Shown here piece after piece: positions 9,950 to 19,787 of a DNA stretch of 64,000 nucleotides. The position numbers and the translations under genes were made by a program. How positions within the stretch are numbered: position 1 is the stretch's first letter; the number at the start of each line of letters is the position of its first letter. Source of the stretch: Pseudomonas sp. BMS12 (lineage in GTDB: Bacteria; Pseudomonadota; Gammaproteobacteria; Pseudomonadales; Pseudomonadaceae); NCBI RefSeq assembly GCF_001592875.1, contig NZ_LSOF01000005.1, positions 249,912 to 313,911 of the forward strand, written 5' to 3'. The notes beneath the pieces are model-generated. The model did not search any database and was not told where the DNA came from. It was given only the letters and a program-made list of their open reading frames with translations.

Positions 9950-10981
9950 ATGGCCCTGCCCCGCATCACCTCGCCCCACGCCAAGGGCGCCAACAAGACC
10001 CAGCGTGTCATGCTGCTGGTGGCGGCCGCCTGTGCCCCCGGTGCGCTGGCGCTGACCTGGCTGTTCGGCGTCGGCACCCTGGTCAACCTGCTCTGGGCCA
10101 GCCTGGTGGCCATCGCCTGCGAAGCGGCCATCCTGGCCGTGCGCAAGCGCCCGCTGGCGTTTTTCCTCAAGGACGGCAGCGCCCTGGTCACCGCCGTGCT
10201 GCTGGCCCTGGCCTTGCCGCCCTATGCGCCCTGGTGGCTGACCCTGGTCGCCGTGGGCTTCGCCATCGTCTTCGGCAAGCAGCTCTATGGCGGCCTGGGG
10301 CAGAACCCGTTCAACCCGGCCATGCTCGGCTACGTGGTGGTGCTGATCTCCTTCCCCATTCCTATGACCAGCTGGCCGACGCCGCACAGCGTCGGCATCG
10401 CCGAGGGCATCCAACAGATTCTCGGCCTGGCCGCCCTGCCGGATGGCTGGAGCCAGGCCACGGCCCTGGATGCACTGAAGATCAACAAGAGCCTGACCAT
10501 CGATGAGCTTTGGGCGCAGAACCCGGCCTTCGGCAGCTTCGGCGGCAAGGCGGTGGAATGGGTCAACCTGGCCTTCCTGCTCGGCGGCCTGTTCCTGATC
10601 TACAAGAAAATCATCAGCTGGCACGCACCAGCGGGCATGCTCGGCGCCCTGTTCGTCATGAGCCTGCTGTTCTGGAACGGCTCGGGCTCGGACTCCCATG
10701 GTTCGCCGCTGTTCCACCTGCTGACCGGCGCCACCATGCTCGGTGCCTTCTTCATCGTCACCGACCCGGTCAGCGGCGCTACCAGCAACCTGGGGCGGAT
10801 CATCTTCGGCGCCGGGGTCGGCGTGCTGGTCTACATCATCCGAGCCTGGGGCGGCTACCCGGACGGCGTGGCATTCGCCGTGCTACTGATGAACCTGGCC
10901 GCGCCGACCATCGACTACTACACCCGTCCGCGCACCTACGGCCATCGCAAGGCCGAGCGCGGCTTCAAGCTGGGAGAATGA
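9950..10981 (+). CDS. rsxD: Rnf/Rsx complex subunit D
   Basis: RsxD is an NqrB-like inner-membrane subunit with a covalently bound FMN. The start ATG follows a GGAG Shine-Dalgarno and gives [10 protein letters not shown], as expected; 343 residues. Hydrophobic helices alternate with the conserved loop [16 protein letters not shown]. The motif SQATALD contains Thr171, which aligns with the FMN-bearing Thr187 of E. coli RsxD (SQATPLD). The C-terminal [15 protein letters not shown] and [14 protein letters not shown] stretches are conserved. Its stop overlaps the rsxG start in ATGA. Confidence 0.96.
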   Translation: MALPRITSPHAKGANKTQRVMLLVAAACAPGALALTWLFGVGTLVNLLWASLVAIACEAAILAVRKRPLAFFLKDGSALVTAVLLALALPPYAPWWLTLVAVGFAIVFGKQLYGGLGQNPFNPAMLGYVVVLISFPIPMTSWPTPHSVGIAEGIQQILGLAALPDGWSQATALDALKINKSLTIDELWAQNPAFGSFGGKAVEWVNLAFLLGGLFLIYKKIISWHAPAGMLGALFVMSLLFWNGSGSDSHGSPLFHLLTGATMLGAFFIVTDPVSGATSNLGRIIFGAGVGVLVYIIRAWGGYPDGVAFAVLLMNLAAPTIDYYTRPRTYGHRKAERGFKLGE

Positions 10982-11619
10982 GCGTGCTGCCGGAAATCTC
11001 CCGCTCCATGCTGAAGAACGCCACCGTGCTGGGCCTGTTCGCCATCGCCACGGTCGGCGTGGTGGCCGCCATTCAGCAAGGCACCGCGCCGCGCATCGCC
11101 GCCGCCGAGCGCGAAGCCCAGGTGCAGGCGCTGGCGCAGATCCTGCCGGCCGGCAGCTACGACAACCATCTGCTCGACAACAGCCGCCTGCTGCAGGACG
11201 AGCTGCTCGGCAACAGAAACCCGGCCCCCGCCTATCTGGCCACCCTCGGCGGCAAGCCCAGCGCGGTGATCCTGCAGGTCACCGCGCCAGATGGCTACAG
11301 CGGGTCGATTCGCCTGCTGGTGGGCATCCTCGCCGACGGCCGCCTGGCCGGCGTACGCGCCCTGCACCACCGCGAAACCCCCGGTCTGGGCGACAAGATC
11401 GACCTGAGCAAGAGCCGCTGGATTCTCGGCTTCGACGGCAAGTCGCTGACCCAGCCCGATGAAGCTGGCTGGGCAGTGAGGAAAGATGGCGGCCAGTTCG
11501 ACCAGTTCGCCGGCGCCACCATCACCCCGCGCGCCGTGGTCAAGGCCGTGCACAAGGCGCTGCAATACTTCGACAAGCACAGGGCCGAGCTGCTGGCCCC
11601 GGAGGCCTCCCATGGCTAG
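10978..11619 (+). CDS. rsxG: Rnf/Rsx complex FMN-binding subunit G
   Basis: RsxG is an NqrC-like periplasmic subunit anchored by one N-terminal helix (about 13-33); 213 residues. The FMN-binding domain includes [11 protein letters not shown] and the flavinylation site FAGATIT, where Thr183 should carry FMN attached by ApbE. The first residue of the usual S/T-G-A-T motif is Ala here. The gene overlaps both neighbours, with rsxD by four bases and rsxE by eight. An apbE gene is present about 28 kb away in the nqr cluster and probably serves both complexes. Confidence 0.95.
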   Translation: MSVLPEISRSMLKNATVLGLFAIATVGVVAAIQQGTAPRIAAAEREAQVQALAQILPAGSYDNHLLDNSRLLQDELLGNRNPAPAYLATLGGKPSAVILQVTAPDGYSGSIRLLVGILADGRLAGVRALHHRETPGLGDKIDLSKSRWILGFDGKSLTQPDEAGWAVRKDGGQFDQFAGATITPRAVVKAVHKALQYFDKHRAELLAPEASHG

Positions 11620-12319
11620 TTATCGCGAGATCGCCATCAACGGTCTGTGGAAGAACAACCCCGGCCTGGTCCAGCTGCTCGGCCTGTGCCCGCTGCTCGG
11701 GGTGAGCAACTCGGTGGTCAACGCCCTGGGCATGGCCATCGCCACCGCCGTGGTGCTGACCTGCTCCAACGCCGCCGTGGCGCTGATCCGTCGCCAGGTC
11801 ACCGACGCCGTGCGCCTGCCGGCCTTCGTCATGATCATCGCCGCGCTGACCACCTGTATCGAGCTGCTGATGCAGGCCTTCACCTACGAGCTGTACCAGA
11901 TCCTCGGCATCTTCATCCCGCTGATCACCACCAACTGCGTGATCCTCGGCCGCGCCGAAGCCTTCGCCGCTAAGAACAGCGTGGCCCACGCCAGTTTCGA
12001 CGGCCTGATGATGGGCGTCGGCTTCGGCGGCGTGCTGCTGGCCATTGGTGCGGTGCGCGAGCTACTCGGTACCGGCGTGCTGTTCAGCAATATGCAGCTG
12101 CTGTTCGGCCCGATTGCAGCCAACTGGCAGCTGACCCTGTTCCCTGGCTACCAGGGCTTCCTGTTGGCCATCCTGCCACCGGGCGCCTTCCTCGTGCTGG
12201 GCCTGCTGATCGCCCTGAAAAACCGCATCGATGAGCGCCTGGCCGAGCGTGCCAAGGCCGAGGAACCGGCAGCACCGGCCGTCAGCCGCCGCGTGCGGGT
12301 CACCGGGGTGATCGAATGA
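11612..12319 (+). CDS. rsxE: Rnf/Rsx complex subunit E
   Basis: RsxE is the NqrD-like partner of RsxA in the membrane. The ATG is inside the end of rsxG and has GGAGG just upstream; 235 residues. Six hydrophobic helices are visible, with the paired Cys motifs LLGLCPLLG and ITTNCVILG that match the intramembrane iron ligands of NqrD/E. The C-terminal 25 residues are charged and Ala-rich. The stop overlaps the nth start (ATGA), so nth is transcribed and translated as the last gene of the operon, as in P. aeruginosa and E. coli. Confidence 0.96.
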   Translation: MASYREIAINGLWKNNPGLVQLLGLCPLLGVSNSVVNALGMAIATAVVLTCSNAAVALIRRQVTDAVRLPAFVMIIAALTTCIELLMQAFTYELYQILGIFIPLITTNCVILGRAEAFAAKNSVAHASFDGLMMGVGFGGVLLAIGAVRELLGTGVLFSNMQLLFGPIAANWQLTLFPGYQGFLLAILPPGAFLVLGLLIALKNRIDERLAERAKAEEPAAPAVSRRVRVTGVIE

Positions 12320-12954
12320 ACGCCGCCAAGCGCCTGGAGATCTTCCGCCGCCTGCATGAAGACAATCCAAACCCGGAAACCGAACTGGCCTACACCAACC
12401 CGTTCGAGCTGCTGGTCGCGGTAACCCTGTCCGCCCAAGCCACCGACGTCAGCGTCAACAAGGCCACGGCCAAGCTGTTTCCGGTGGCCAACACGCCGGA
12501 AGCCATCTACGCCCTGGGCGTCGAGGGCCTGTCCGAGTACATCAAGACCATCGGCCTGTACAACAGCAAGGCGAAGAACGTCATCGAGGCCTGCCGCATC
12601 CTCATCGAGAAGCACGGCAGCCAAGTGCCGGACAACCGCGAGGACCTCGAAGCGCTGCCCGGCGTCGGCCGCAAGACCGCCAATGTGGTGCTCAACACCG
12701 CCTTTCGCCAGCTGGCCATGGCGGTGGATACCCACATCTTCCGCGTCAGCAACCGCACCGGCATCGCCCCCGGCAAGAACGTGCTGGAGGTGGAGAAGAA
12801 GCTGCTCAAGTTCGTGCCCAGGGACTATCTGCTGGATGCCCACCACTGGCTGATCCTGCATGGCCGCTACGTCTGCACCGCGCGCAAGCCGCGCTGTGGT
12901 GCCTGCCGCATCGAAGATCTGTGCGAATACAAGGCCAAGACTTCCGACGATTGA
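12316..12954 (+). CDS. nth: endonuclease III
   Basis: Nth is a base-excision-repair DNA glycosylase/AP lyase for oxidised pyrimidines. The 212-residue protein has the helix-hairpin-helix [10 protein letters not shown] with catalytic Lys120, catalytic Asp138 in AVDTHIF, and the [4Fe-4S] loop C187-x6-C194-x2-C197-x5-C203. These numbers coincide with the E. coli enzyme. It is coupled to rsxE by a four-base overlap. The association of nth with rnf genes is widespread in gammaproteobacteria; the usual explanation, a redox or cluster-repair link, is not proven by this sequence. Confidence 0.98.
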   Translation: MNAAKRLEIFRRLHEDNPNPETELAYTNPFELLVAVTLSAQATDVSVNKATAKLFPVANTPEAIYALGVEGLSEYIKTIGLYNSKAKNVIEACRILIEKHGSQVPDNREDLEALPGVGRKTANVVLNTAFRQLAMAVDTHIFRVSNRTGIAPGKNVLEVEKKLLKFVPRDYLLDAHHWLILHGRYVCTARKPRCGACRIEDLCEYKAKTSDD

Positions 12955-13061
12955 GCAATCATTGATTCGCTAATACCTTCGATTGAGAAAATCTTTTTTA
13001 CCGCCTCAAGCTTTGTCGCTATAAGGAGCGCCATCGGCACCCCGAAAGCTGGAGTGAAGCC

Positions 13062-13244
13062 ATGAGCACTGACAAAGAAGATCTCGAACTCGAAGACGAT
13101 CTGGTTGAGGATGACAGCAGTGATACCGTCGAACGGAGCCCTGAGGTTGCCAAGACCAACCTGACCAAGCGCCGCGTGATCGACAACTACCTCGCTGAGC
13201 GCCGCTTGCAGAAGCAGTTGAACGACTACGACTTCGATCTTTGA
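13062..13244 (+). CDS. PA3496-family small acidic protein
   Basis: A 60-residue protein with an acidic first half (nearly half Asp/Glu) and a basic second half containing KRRVIDNYLAERRLQKQL. GGAG is well placed before the ATG and an intrinsic terminator follows the stop by 10 bases, so this looks like a real, separately bounded gene. It matches the small family annotated in Pseudomonas as PA3496-like putative envelope integrity protein, found at the same place after nth in P. aeruginosa. There is no signal peptide or membrane helix, so an envelope role is uncertain. Confidence 0.75.
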   Translation: MSTDKEDLELEDDLVEDDSSDTVERSPEVAKTNLTKRRVIDNYLAERRLQKQLNDYDFDL

Positions 13245-13254
13245 GCGACATTCC

Positions 13255-13282
13255 AAAAAGCCCCGCAATTGCGGGGCTTTTT
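13255..13282 (+). terminator. intrinsic terminator after the small acidic gene
   Basis: An AAAAAGCCCCGC/GCGGGGCTTTTT stem with a four-base AATT loop lies 10 bases after the stop codon and carries a T tract on both strands. The next 165 bases up to the end of the GGDEF gene show no gene or clear signal. Confidence 0.9.
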
Positions 13283-13447
13283 CTTGGCAGCAAATAGGAA
13301 CCCCGTGCTGGTAGCCGCGTTCAGCTCACGACGAGGGGCGTTGACCACAACACAGGCAGCACAGAGTAACCCCGCCCCGCTATCGCGACTCAAGCGGAGT
13401 GCCAGTTCGCAAAGGGCTCCGGACGCACCTCAGAACCACTTGCGTTG

Positions 13448-14518
13448 CTAGCCGACGACCCGCAGGGAGCGCCGCGAGCATTTGTCGGCATACATGGCAG
13501 CATCTGCCTGGCTGAGCAGCGCTTCCAGGCTGACCTCATTGCGCAGCGAAGACTCGGCAATACCGACACTCAGCGACAGCGGCCGACCGGTATTGCGACG
13601 AAACTGCTGCAAGGCACCGTGCAAGCGCAGCAGCACATCCTCGCTGGTCGTGTAGTCGCTGGCCAGCACCACGAACTCATCGCCACCCAGGCGCGCGACC
13701 ACATCGGTACTGCGAAAGACCGAGCGCAACAACTGCGCCGCATCGATCAGCATGGCATCGCCGGCGGCGTGGCCGAAGCGGTCATTGGCCTGTTTGAGAT
13801 GGTCGAGATCGGCATACAGCAGAAGGCAACGCCCCTGGCGCCGGCGCGCCGACTCCAGCTCGCGCTCGGCCAGCAACAGAAAGCCGCGGCGATTGCGCAG
13901 GCCGGTCAGCTCGTCGGTCAACGACAGTTGCCGCACTTCCGCCGCCATCCGCTCACGCTCGCGCATCTCGGCCTGCAGCCGGCGGTTGGTTTCCGCCAAT
14001 TGAGCGGTGCGCTCCTCGACTCGTCGCTCCAGCTCGGCATAGACCTGCACGTTCTCCAGAGCGATGGAGGTGGAGTCGGCCAGGGCCTGCAACAGCTCGA
14101 CCTGCTCGTCCGCGGGCTGGTGATGCGACGCCCAGTAGGTGCCGATGGCACCGATCGGCTCCAGGGTACGAATCGGCACCATCACCAGGCTCTTCACGAA
14201 AGTCGGCCGGTAGGCCTCGTGGGGAACACGCTCATCCTGATAGATATCCGGGATCACGACAGCACGGCGGTTGAGCATGCTCCAACCGCTGATGCAGATA
14301 TCCATGGGAAAGCGCTGCCCCTTCCACAGGGGCGAGATCGCATCCTCGTCGCGATAGAAACAGCGGTCGCCATCGCGCAGCACGAAAGTCGCACCATCGG
14401 CACCGGCCAACTCGCGCGCAGCATGCCGAACGATCTCGGCCACCTTGTCGGCATCCCTTGCCATCGACAACTCCTGCACGGCCTTGATCAGACGTCGTGC
14501 ATGTTTGTCAGTCGTCAT
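13448..14518 (-). CDS. GAF-GGDEF diguanylate cyclase
   Basis: Predicted to make cyclic di-GMP. The start is the ATG giving MTTDKHARRL, with GAGG six bases upstream; an in-frame GTG 12 bases earlier would place the Shine-Dalgarno inside the gene. In this 356-residue soluble protein a GAF-type sensor domain (about 1-155) is joined by a coiled coil (about 157-190) to a GGDEF domain (about 190-353). The active site reads RLGGDEFVV, and the inhibitory I-site RSTD lies exactly five residues before GGDEF, so the enzyme should be active and product-inhibited. The GAF ligand is unknown. No receiver or membrane domain is present. Confidence 0.9.
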   Translation of the reverse strand: MTTDKHARRLIKAVQELSMARDADKVAEIVRHAARELAGADGATFVLRDGDRCFYRDEDAISPLWKGQRFPMDICISGWSMLNRRAVVIPDIYQDERVPHEAYRPTFVKSLVMVPIRTLEPIGAIGTYWASHHQPADEQVELLQALADSTSIALENVQVYAELERRVEERTAQLAETNRRLQAEMRERERMAAEVRQLSLTDELTGLRNRRGFLLLAERELESARRRQGRCLLLYADLDHLKQANDRFGHAAGDAMLIDAAQLLRSVFRSTDVVARLGGDEFVVLASDYTTSEDVLLRLHGALQQFRRNTGRPLSLSVGIAESSLRNEVSLEALLSQADAAMYADKCSRRSLRVVG

Positions 14519-14553
14519 GGAACACCTCACACGAGCAGAATCACCACTTCACT

Positions 14554-14571
14554 TGTAAGTTATTGCTTACA
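14554..14571 (-). promoter_or_regulatory. inverted repeat upstream of the GGDEF gene
   Basis: TGTAAG and CTTACA flank a six-base AT-rich spacer, 36-53 bases upstream of the GGDEF start codon in the short gap after gloA. The position fits an operator or part of a promoter. The binding factor is unknown. Confidence 0.4.
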
Positions 14572-14583
14572 GCATAGCAGCCA

Positions 14584-14976
14584 TCAGTCCGCACGCTTGG
14601 GCGACAACAGTTCAACTTTGTAGCCATCCGGATCCTCCACGAAAGCCAGGATGCTGCTGCCGTGCAGCATCGGTCCCGGCTCGCGGGTGATCTTGCCGCC
14701 GCGCGAGCGGATGTCTTCACATGCCTTGTAGACATCCTCCACCTCCAGGGCGATATGGCCATAGCCAGTGCCCAGCTCGTACCGGTCAACGCCCCAGTTG
14801 TGAGTCAGCTCCAGCACGCTGTTCTCGGCCTCGTTGCCATAGCCCACGAACGCCAGGGTGAATTGGCCATCCGGGTAATCCTTGCGGCGCAGCAGGGTCA
14901 TGCCCAGCACTTCGGTGTAGAACGCGATGGATTTATCCAGATCGCCGACGCGTAGCATGGTATGCAGCAGACGCAT
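14584..14976 (-). CDS. gloA: lactoylglutathione lyase (glyoxalase I)
   Basis: GloA converts the hemithioacetal of methylglyoxal and glutathione to S-lactoylglutathione in the cytoplasm. The start giving [10 protein letters not shown] is chosen because GGAG precedes it and because it places the metal ligands at His5, Glu56, His74 and Glu122, the same numbers as in the E. coli Ni2+-dependent enzyme; 130 residues. The much longer open frame upstream has no family match. In P. aeruginosa one of several gloA paralogues lies next to argG, as here. Confidence 0.96.
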   Translation of the reverse strand: MRLLHTMLRVGDLDKSIAFYTEVLGMTLLRRKDYPDGQFTLAFVGYGNEAENSVLELTHNWGVDRYELGTGYGHIALEVEDVYKACEDIRSRGGKITREPGPMLHGSSILAFVEDPDGYKVELLSPKRAD

Positions 14977-15055
14977 GGTGAGTTCTCCAAACCTGAAAAT
15001 TCGAAGGGGCCACGCGGGCCCCTTCTGGATCGTGTATTGCCAAACCTGTTGGCAC

Positions 15056-15343
15056 TCAGTTGCCGACCGCCTTCTTGAGCGCCTTGCGCTGCAGATGATC
15101 AGGCGCATCGTCGACCCGGTCACCGACATTATCCTTGGCATCGGAAACCGCATCTTTCTTGTCATCAACGTCCAGGCTGTCGGCAACAGCTTCTTTTGCC
15201 GAACAGCGGCCACTCACGCCGACCGTGGCCTTCATGGCGGCACTCTTGGCGGCCTTCTCGGCCGTGCAGTCCGGATCGATAATCCCTGCCTGCAACTGCA
15301 TGCAGAGCAGCCCTGAAAACAGTACCGCGTATATCCTGACCAT
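15056..15343 (-). CDS. small secreted protein of unknown function
   Basis: A 95-residue protein. The start is set at the ATG preceded by AGGAG, giving [19 protein letters not shown], a plausible cleavable signal peptide (cut after residue 19 or so). The mature part has two Cys (about 25 and 46), then an acidic-basic low-complexity region rich in Asp, Lys and Ala with repeated DDKKD/DAKDN/DRVDD patterns. The two Cys could form one disulfide in the periplasm. I do not recognise the family. It lies between gloA and the argG terminator, with 79 bases to gloA. Confidence 0.6.
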   Translation of the reverse strand: MVRIYAVLFSGLLCMQLQAGIIDPDCTAEKAAKSAAMKATVGVSGRCSAKEAVADSLDVDDKKDAVSDAKDNVGDRVDDAPDHLQRKALKKAVGN

Positions 15344-15414
15344 GATCGCACTCCTGCAGAGCCTGCTTGTGTGCGAATCATTGTGGCCCGACATTGCCAC
15401 TGCGGCCAGAATGA

Positions 15415-15447
15415 AAAAGCCCGCGCGGACGAACCGCACGGGCTTTT
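15415..15447 (-). terminator. argG intrinsic terminator
   Basis: An AAAAGCCCG.GCGG/CCGC.CGGGCTTTT imperfect stem with a T run on the minus strand lies 19 bases beyond the argG stop. Confidence 0.85.
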
Positions 15448-15465
15448 CTTGCCGCCTCAGACCGC

Positions 15466-16683
15466 TTAGACCAGCTTGCGACCTTTACCGGCTGCGATGC
15501 GCATGCGCAGGGCGTTGAGCTTGATGAAGCCCGCCGCATCAGCCTGGTTGTAGGCGCCGCCATCTTCTTCGAAGGTGGCGATATTGGCGTCGAACAGCGA
15601 GTCATCGGACTTGCGACCGGTGACAATGACGTTGCCCTTGTACAGTTTCAGGCGCACCACGCCATTCACGCTGGCCTGGGAGGCGTCGATCATCTGCTGC
15701 AGCATCAGTCGCTCCGGGCTCCACCAGAAGCCGTTGTAGATCAGGCTGGCGTATTTCGGCATCAGCTCGTCTTTCAGGTGAGCCACTTCGCGATCCAGGG
15801 TGATCGACTCGATGGCACGGTGGCCTTTGAGCATGATGGTACCGCCAGGAGTCTCGTAGCAGCCACGCGACTTCATGCCGACGAAGCGGTTCTCGACGAT
15901 GTCCAGACGACCGATGCCATTCTCGCCGCCGATGCGGTTCAGCTCGGCCAGCACGGTAGCCGGGCTCATCTCGACACCGTCGATGGCCACGATGTCACCC
16001 GCGCGGTAGGTCAGCTCGATGTAGGTCGGAGTATTCGGCGCGGCTTCCGGAGACTTGGTCCAGCGCCACATGTCCTCTTCGTGCTCGGCCCAGGTGTCTT
16101 CCAGCACACCACCTTCATAGGAAATGTGCAGCAGGTTGGCATCCATGGAGTACGGCGACTTCTTCTTGCCGTGGCGCTCGATCGGAATGCCGTGCTTCTC
16201 GGCGTAGTCCATCAGCTTCTCGCGCGACAGCAGGTCCCACTCGCGCCAGGGCGCGATAACCTTCACACCCGGCTTGAGGGCGTACGCGCCCAGCTCGAAG
16301 CGCACCTGGTCGTTACCCTTGCCGGTGGCGCCATGGGAAATGGCGTCGGCGCCGGTCTCGTTGGCGATCTCAATCAGGCGCTTGGCGATCAGCGGACGGG
16401 CGATGGAGGTACCCAGCAGGTACTCGCCTTCGTAGACGGTGTTGGCACGGAACATCGGGTAGACGAAATCACGCACGAACTCTTCGCGCAGGTCGTCGAT
16501 GTAGATTTCCTTGACGCCCATGGCCTGAGCCTTGGCGCGGGCCGGCTCGACCTCTTCGCCCTGACCGAGGTCGGCAGTGAAGGTCACCACCTCACAGTTG
16601 TAGGTGTCTTGCAGCCACTTGAGGATCACCGAGGTATCCAGGCCACCGGAATAGGCCAGAACTACCTTCTTAACGTCCGCCAT
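15466..16683 (-). CDS. argG: argininosuccinate synthase
   Basis: ArgG joins citrulline and aspartate using ATP, the penultimate step of arginine synthesis. The start giving [14 protein letters not shown] yields 405 residues, the Pseudomonas length. The N-terminal PP-loop [10 protein letters not shown] binds ATP. The stretches [15 protein letters not shown] and [10 protein letters not shown] are typical of the synthetase and C-terminal multimerisation domains. It is flanked by its own terminator downstream and is transcribed alone; motY upstream is on the same strand with a 118-base gap containing a weak TAGAAT -10 element at 16720-16725. Confidence 0.98.
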   Translation of the reverse strand: MADVKKVVLAYSGGLDTSVILKWLQDTYNCEVVTFTADLGQGEEVEPARAKAQAMGVKEIYIDDLREEFVRDFVYPMFRANTVYEGEYLLGTSIARPLIAKRLIEIANETGADAISHGATGKGNDQVRFELGAYALKPGVKVIAPWREWDLLSREKLMDYAEKHGIPIERHGKKKSPYSMDANLLHISYEGGVLEDTWAEHEEDMWRWTKSPEAAPNTPTYIELTYRAGDIVAIDGVEMSPATVLAELNRIGGENGIGRLDIVENRFVGMKSRGCYETPGGTIMLKGHRAIESITLDREVAHLKDELMPKYASLIYNGFWWSPERLMLQQMIDASQASVNGVVRLKLYKGNVIVTGRKSDDSLFDANIATFEEDGGAYNQADAAGFIKLNALRMRIAAGKGRKLV

Positions 16684-16801
16684 GCCAATAAACTCCACGG
16701 GTTGTACGGAAAACCGGGGATTCTACCGAGCGTGGCGAACGATTTACAGGGGCGCGACAGACACTGGCGACAAAGCGACAGATTTATTTGCGCTTAACCC
16801 C

Positions 16802-17755
16802 TCAGGACTTGGCAGCAGGAGCAGCTGCGTCAGGCACTGGCGCGGCGCTGGGTGCGGACTCTGCAGGGGGCTCGGGAATCGGCTCGCGGGATAGGGTGAG
16901 GGTCACCCGACGATTCTTCGCCCGGTTCGCCTCGCTGTTGTTCTTTACCAGGGGATACCGCTCGCCGTGAAAGCGCACGATGATCTGTTCGGCCGGAACG
17001 CCCTGGGCCTTGAGGTACTCCTCCACCGCCACGGCGCGGCGGCGCGACAGGTCGCGATTGGTCAGGCGGTTGCCACTATTGTCGGAATGTCCATCGAGCT
17101 GGATACGATTGACGCTGGGGTCGGCCTTGATGAAGTCGAGAATGATATCGAGCTTGGCCTGCCCCAGCGGGTCCAGCGCAAAACCGCCGCCAGGAAAACC
17201 GATCTGGGTCTGGCGAATCTGATCGAAGTTGACCGGCAACAGGCCGGCCGTGCACTTCAGGTAATCGTTGTAGGCCTGATTGAAGCGGATCGGCAGCAGG
17301 CGCACTTCCAGAGTTTCACCACCCTGCAGGGTGCGATGACGCACCAACGGACTGCGCCCTTCCATCAGACCGGTCAGCAGGCGCCCGCCCTGCTCCTGAT
17401 TGCTGTTGAACGGCACTTCACCGCTGCTAACGCTGAGCGCGCCCAGATTGATGTCGCCACGACCCGGCTGCCAGGGCGCCGCCGCCGCCAATAGCGTTGC
17501 CGAGCCGGCACCGAGCCAGCGCTCGCGCACCTTGAGGCGGAAGGTCGCCTGCTCGCCAGCCCGGCGCACGAATTCGCCACTACCGAAATCGGCAATCGGC
17601 TGACTCAGACGACACTCGAACTTGTCACCCTCGACCTTCCACTCGACCTTCTCCATGCGCGTCTGGAAGGTGATGGCCGCCGCCGGCATGCACCAGGGCA
17701 GGCAGGCAAGCAGGCTGAGCAGGAAGAAACGAGACTGGTGCAAGATCGACTCCAT
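16802..17755 (-). CDS. motY: OmpA-like flagellar stator-associated protein MotY
   Basis: MotY forms part of the periplasmic ring that recruits the MotA/B or MotC/D stator to the polar flagellar motor. The start giving MESILHQSRFF yields a cleavable signal peptide ending near MPAAA; 317 residues. The N-terminal MotY domain (about 25-170) precedes an OmpA C-terminal peptidoglycan-binding domain (about 180-290) with the motif LDGHSDNSGNR...RRRAVAVEEYL. The C-terminal tail is Pro/Ala-rich. The gene order argG-motY-pyrC matches P. aeruginosa PA3525-PA3527. The Shine-Dalgarno is weak; an upstream GTG is possible but would spoil the signal peptide. Confidence 0.9.
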   Translation of the reverse strand: MESILHQSRFFLLSLLACLPWCMPAAAITFQTRMEKVEWKVEGDKFECRLSQPIADFGSGEFVRRAGEQATFRLKVRERWLGAGSATLLAAAAPWQPGRGDINLGALSVSSGEVPFNSNQEQGGRLLTGLMEGRSPLVRHRTLQGGETLEVRLLPIRFNQAYNDYLKCTAGLLPVNFDQIRQTQIGFPGGGFALDPLGQAKLDIILDFIKADPSVNRIQLDGHSDNSGNRLTNRDLSRRRAVAVEEYLKAQGVPAEQIIVRFHGERYPLVKNNSEANRAKNRRVTLTLSREPIPEPPAESAPSAAPVPDAAAPAAKS

Positions 17756-17865
17756 CGGGAGATGCGGCTTCCATGCCCTTATCGGCCACCCGACGGGAAA
17801 CTTGATAGGCCGCACGAAGCATAAGCTGGTAGCATTTCTGCACGTTTCACCTGCCGGGAATCCCC

Positions 17866-18912
17866 ATGTCCGACCGCCTTACCCTGCTGCGCCCAGACGA
17901 CTGGCACATCCATCTGCGTGATGGTGCCGTCCTGCAGCACACCGTCCGCGATGTTGCGCGGACCTTCGCTCGCGCCATCATCATGCCCAACCTGGTACCA
18001 CCGGTGCGCAGCGCCAGTGAGGCCGACGCCTATCGCCAGCGCATTCTCGCCGCGCGACCGGCCGGCAGCCAGTTCGAACCGCTGATGGTGCTGTATCTCA
18101 CCGACAAGACTTCTGCCGAAGACGTGCGCGCTGCCAAGGCCTGCGGCTTCGTGCATGCCGCCAAGTTGTACCCGGCTGGCGCCACCACCAACTCTGACTC
18201 CGGCGTGACCAGCATCGACAACATCTTCCCGGCGCTGGAAGCCATGGCCGAAGTCGGTTTGCCGCTGCTGGTGCACGGCGAAGTGACCCGCGCCGAAGTG
18301 GATGTATTCGACCGCGAGAAACGTTTCATCGACGAGCACCTGGTGCGCGTGGTCGAGCGCTTCCCGACGCTGAAGGTGGTGTTCGAGCACATCACCACCG
18401 GCGATGCCGTACAGTTCGTCAGCGCTGCAGGGGCTAACGTCGGCGCTACCATCACCGCCCATCATCTGCTGTACAACCGCAACCACATGCTGGTGGGCGG
18501 TATTCGCCCGCACTTCTACTGCTTGCCGATCCTCAAACGCAACACCCATCAGGAAGCCCTGCTCGACGCCGCAACCAGCGGCAATTCGAAGTTCTTCCTC
18601 GGCACCGACTCGGCTCCGCACGCCAAGCACGCCAAGGAGGCCGCCTGCGGCTGCGCCGGCTGCTACACGGCACACGCGGCCATTGAGCTGTACGCCGAAG
18701 CCTTCGAACAGCGCAACGCTCTGGACAAGCTGGAAGGCTTTGCCAGCTGCCACGGCCCCGACTTCTACGGCCTGCCGCGCAATACCGACCGCATCACCCT
18801 GGTGCGCGAGGACTGGGTTGGCCCGAGCGAACTGCCGCTGGGCGACAACCTGGTGATCCCGCTGCGCGCTGGCGAGAAGCTGCGCTGGCGCCTGCTGGAG
18901 GAACAAGCGTGA
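17866..18912 (+). CDS. pyrC: dihydroorotase (class II)
   Basis: PyrC cyclises carbamoyl-aspartate to dihydroorotate in pyrimidine synthesis. The 348-residue length and the motifs WHIHLRDG (metal ligands), [14 protein letters not shown] with the carboxylated Lys near residue 103, and [13 protein letters not shown] mark the short, E. coli-type enzyme that is catalytically active, not the long inactive aspartate-transcarbamoylase partner PyrC'. The gene is divergent from motY and overlaps rnt by four bases (GTGA). Confidence 0.97.
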   Translation: MSDRLTLLRPDDWHIHLRDGAVLQHTVRDVARTFARAIIMPNLVPPVRSASEADAYRQRILAARPAGSQFEPLMVLYLTDKTSAEDVRAAKACGFVHAAKLYPAGATTNSDSGVTSIDNIFPALEAMAEVGLPLLVHGEVTRAEVDVFDREKRFIDEHLVRVVERFPTLKVVFEHITTGDAVQFVSAAGANVGATITAHHLLYNRNHMLVGGIRPHFYCLPILKRNTHQEALLDAATSGNSKFFLGTDSAPHAKHAKEAACGCAGCYTAHAAIELYAEAFEQRNALDKLEGFASCHGPDFYGLPRNTDRITLVREDWVGPSELPLGDNLVIPLRAGEKLRWRLLEEQA

Positions 18913-19583
18913 GCGAAGAGCATTTCGACGACGAACTCGACGGCAGCCTGCCCTCCGGCCCCCGCCATCCCATGGCTGCGCGCTTCCGCGGCTATCTGCC
19001 GGTAGTGGTGGATGTGGAAACCGGTGGCTTCAACTGCGCAACCGACGCCCTGCTGGAGATCGCCGCGACCACCATCGCCATGGATGAAGGCGGCTTCCTC
19101 TACCCCGACCACACGCACTTCTTCCGTATCGAGCCGTTCGAAGGCGCCAATATCGAACAGGCCGCCCTGGAGTTCACCGGCATCAAGCTGGATCACCCGT
19201 TGCGCATGGCCGTTAGCGAGGAACACGCGCTGACCGAAATTTTCCGCGGGCTGCGCAAGTCGATCAAAAGCAACGGCTGCAAGCGCGCCATCCTGGTCGG
19301 CCACAACAGCAGTTTCGACCTCGGCTTCCTCAACGCCGCCGTAGCTCGCTGCGACATCAAGCGCAACCCCTTCCACCCGTTCTCCAGCTTCGATACGGCC
19401 ACCTTGGCGGGCCTCGCCTACGGCCAGACCGTACTGGCCAAAGCCTGCCAGACCGCCGGCATCGATTTCGACGGCAAGGAAGCGCACTCCGCGCGCTACG
19501 ATACCGAGAAAACGGCCGAACTGTTCTGCGGCATCGTCAACCGCTGGAAGGAAATGGGCGGCTGGGACGAGTTCGACCAGTAA
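18909..19583 (+). CDS. rnt: ribonuclease T
   Basis: RNase T trims 3' ends of tRNA, 5S and 23S rRNA and takes part in tRNA end turnover. The start is a GTG overlapping the pyrC stop, with GGAGGA just upstream; 224 residues. The DEDDh exonuclease motifs are present: VDVETGGFN (Exo I), [10 protein letters not shown] (Exo II), and [14 protein letters not shown] (Exo III). The N-terminal 15-residue acidic leader is common in Pseudomonas. A terminator follows immediately. Confidence 0.97.
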   Translation: MSEEHFDDELDGSLPSGPRHPMAARFRGYLPVVVDVETGGFNCATDALLEIAATTIAMDEGGFLYPDHTHFFRIEPFEGANIEQAALEFTGIKLDHPLRMAVSEEHALTEIFRGLRKSIKSNGCKRAILVGHNSSFDLGFLNAAVARCDIKRNPFHPFSSFDTATLAGLAYGQTVLAKACQTAGIDFDGKEAHSARYDTEKTAELFCGIVNRWKEMGGWDEFDQ

Positions 19584-19596
19584 CCCCAACGCAATC

Positions 19597-19622
19597 AAAA
19601 AACCGGCCCAGGCCGGTTTTTT
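19597..19622 (+). terminator. intrinsic terminator after rnt
   Basis: An AAAAAACCGGCC/GGCCGGTTTTTT stem with a two-base loop and a T run lies 13 bases after the rnt stop. Confidence 0.85.
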
Positions 19623-19718
19623 TGTGCCGTCTGCATGGACCCCGCCCCCATCCGATCATGGCGCCACCAGATCGAAAGCCAGCCCGTACCGAGGCAACAG
19701 AAGAAAGTGCATCAATCT

Positions 19719-19747
19719 TTGACAAGCATTCTCATTAACATTAGTAT
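19719..19747 (+). promoter_or_regulatory. bfd promoter with Fur-box-like sequence
   Basis: A consensus -35 TTGACA (19719-19724) and TAGTAT -10 (19742-19747) are separated by 17 bases, about 40 bases upstream of bfd. The spacer holds GCATTCTCATTAACATT; ATTCTCATT (inverse AATGAGAAT) is the core of Fur boxes. A repressor here would cover the promoter. Fur control of bfd is expected from its iron-starvation response in P. aeruginosa; here it is inferred from sequence. Confidence 0.65.
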
Positions 19748-19787
19748 CCTTCCGCAACAGCAACCCATTCTCATCCGAGATCGCCGC

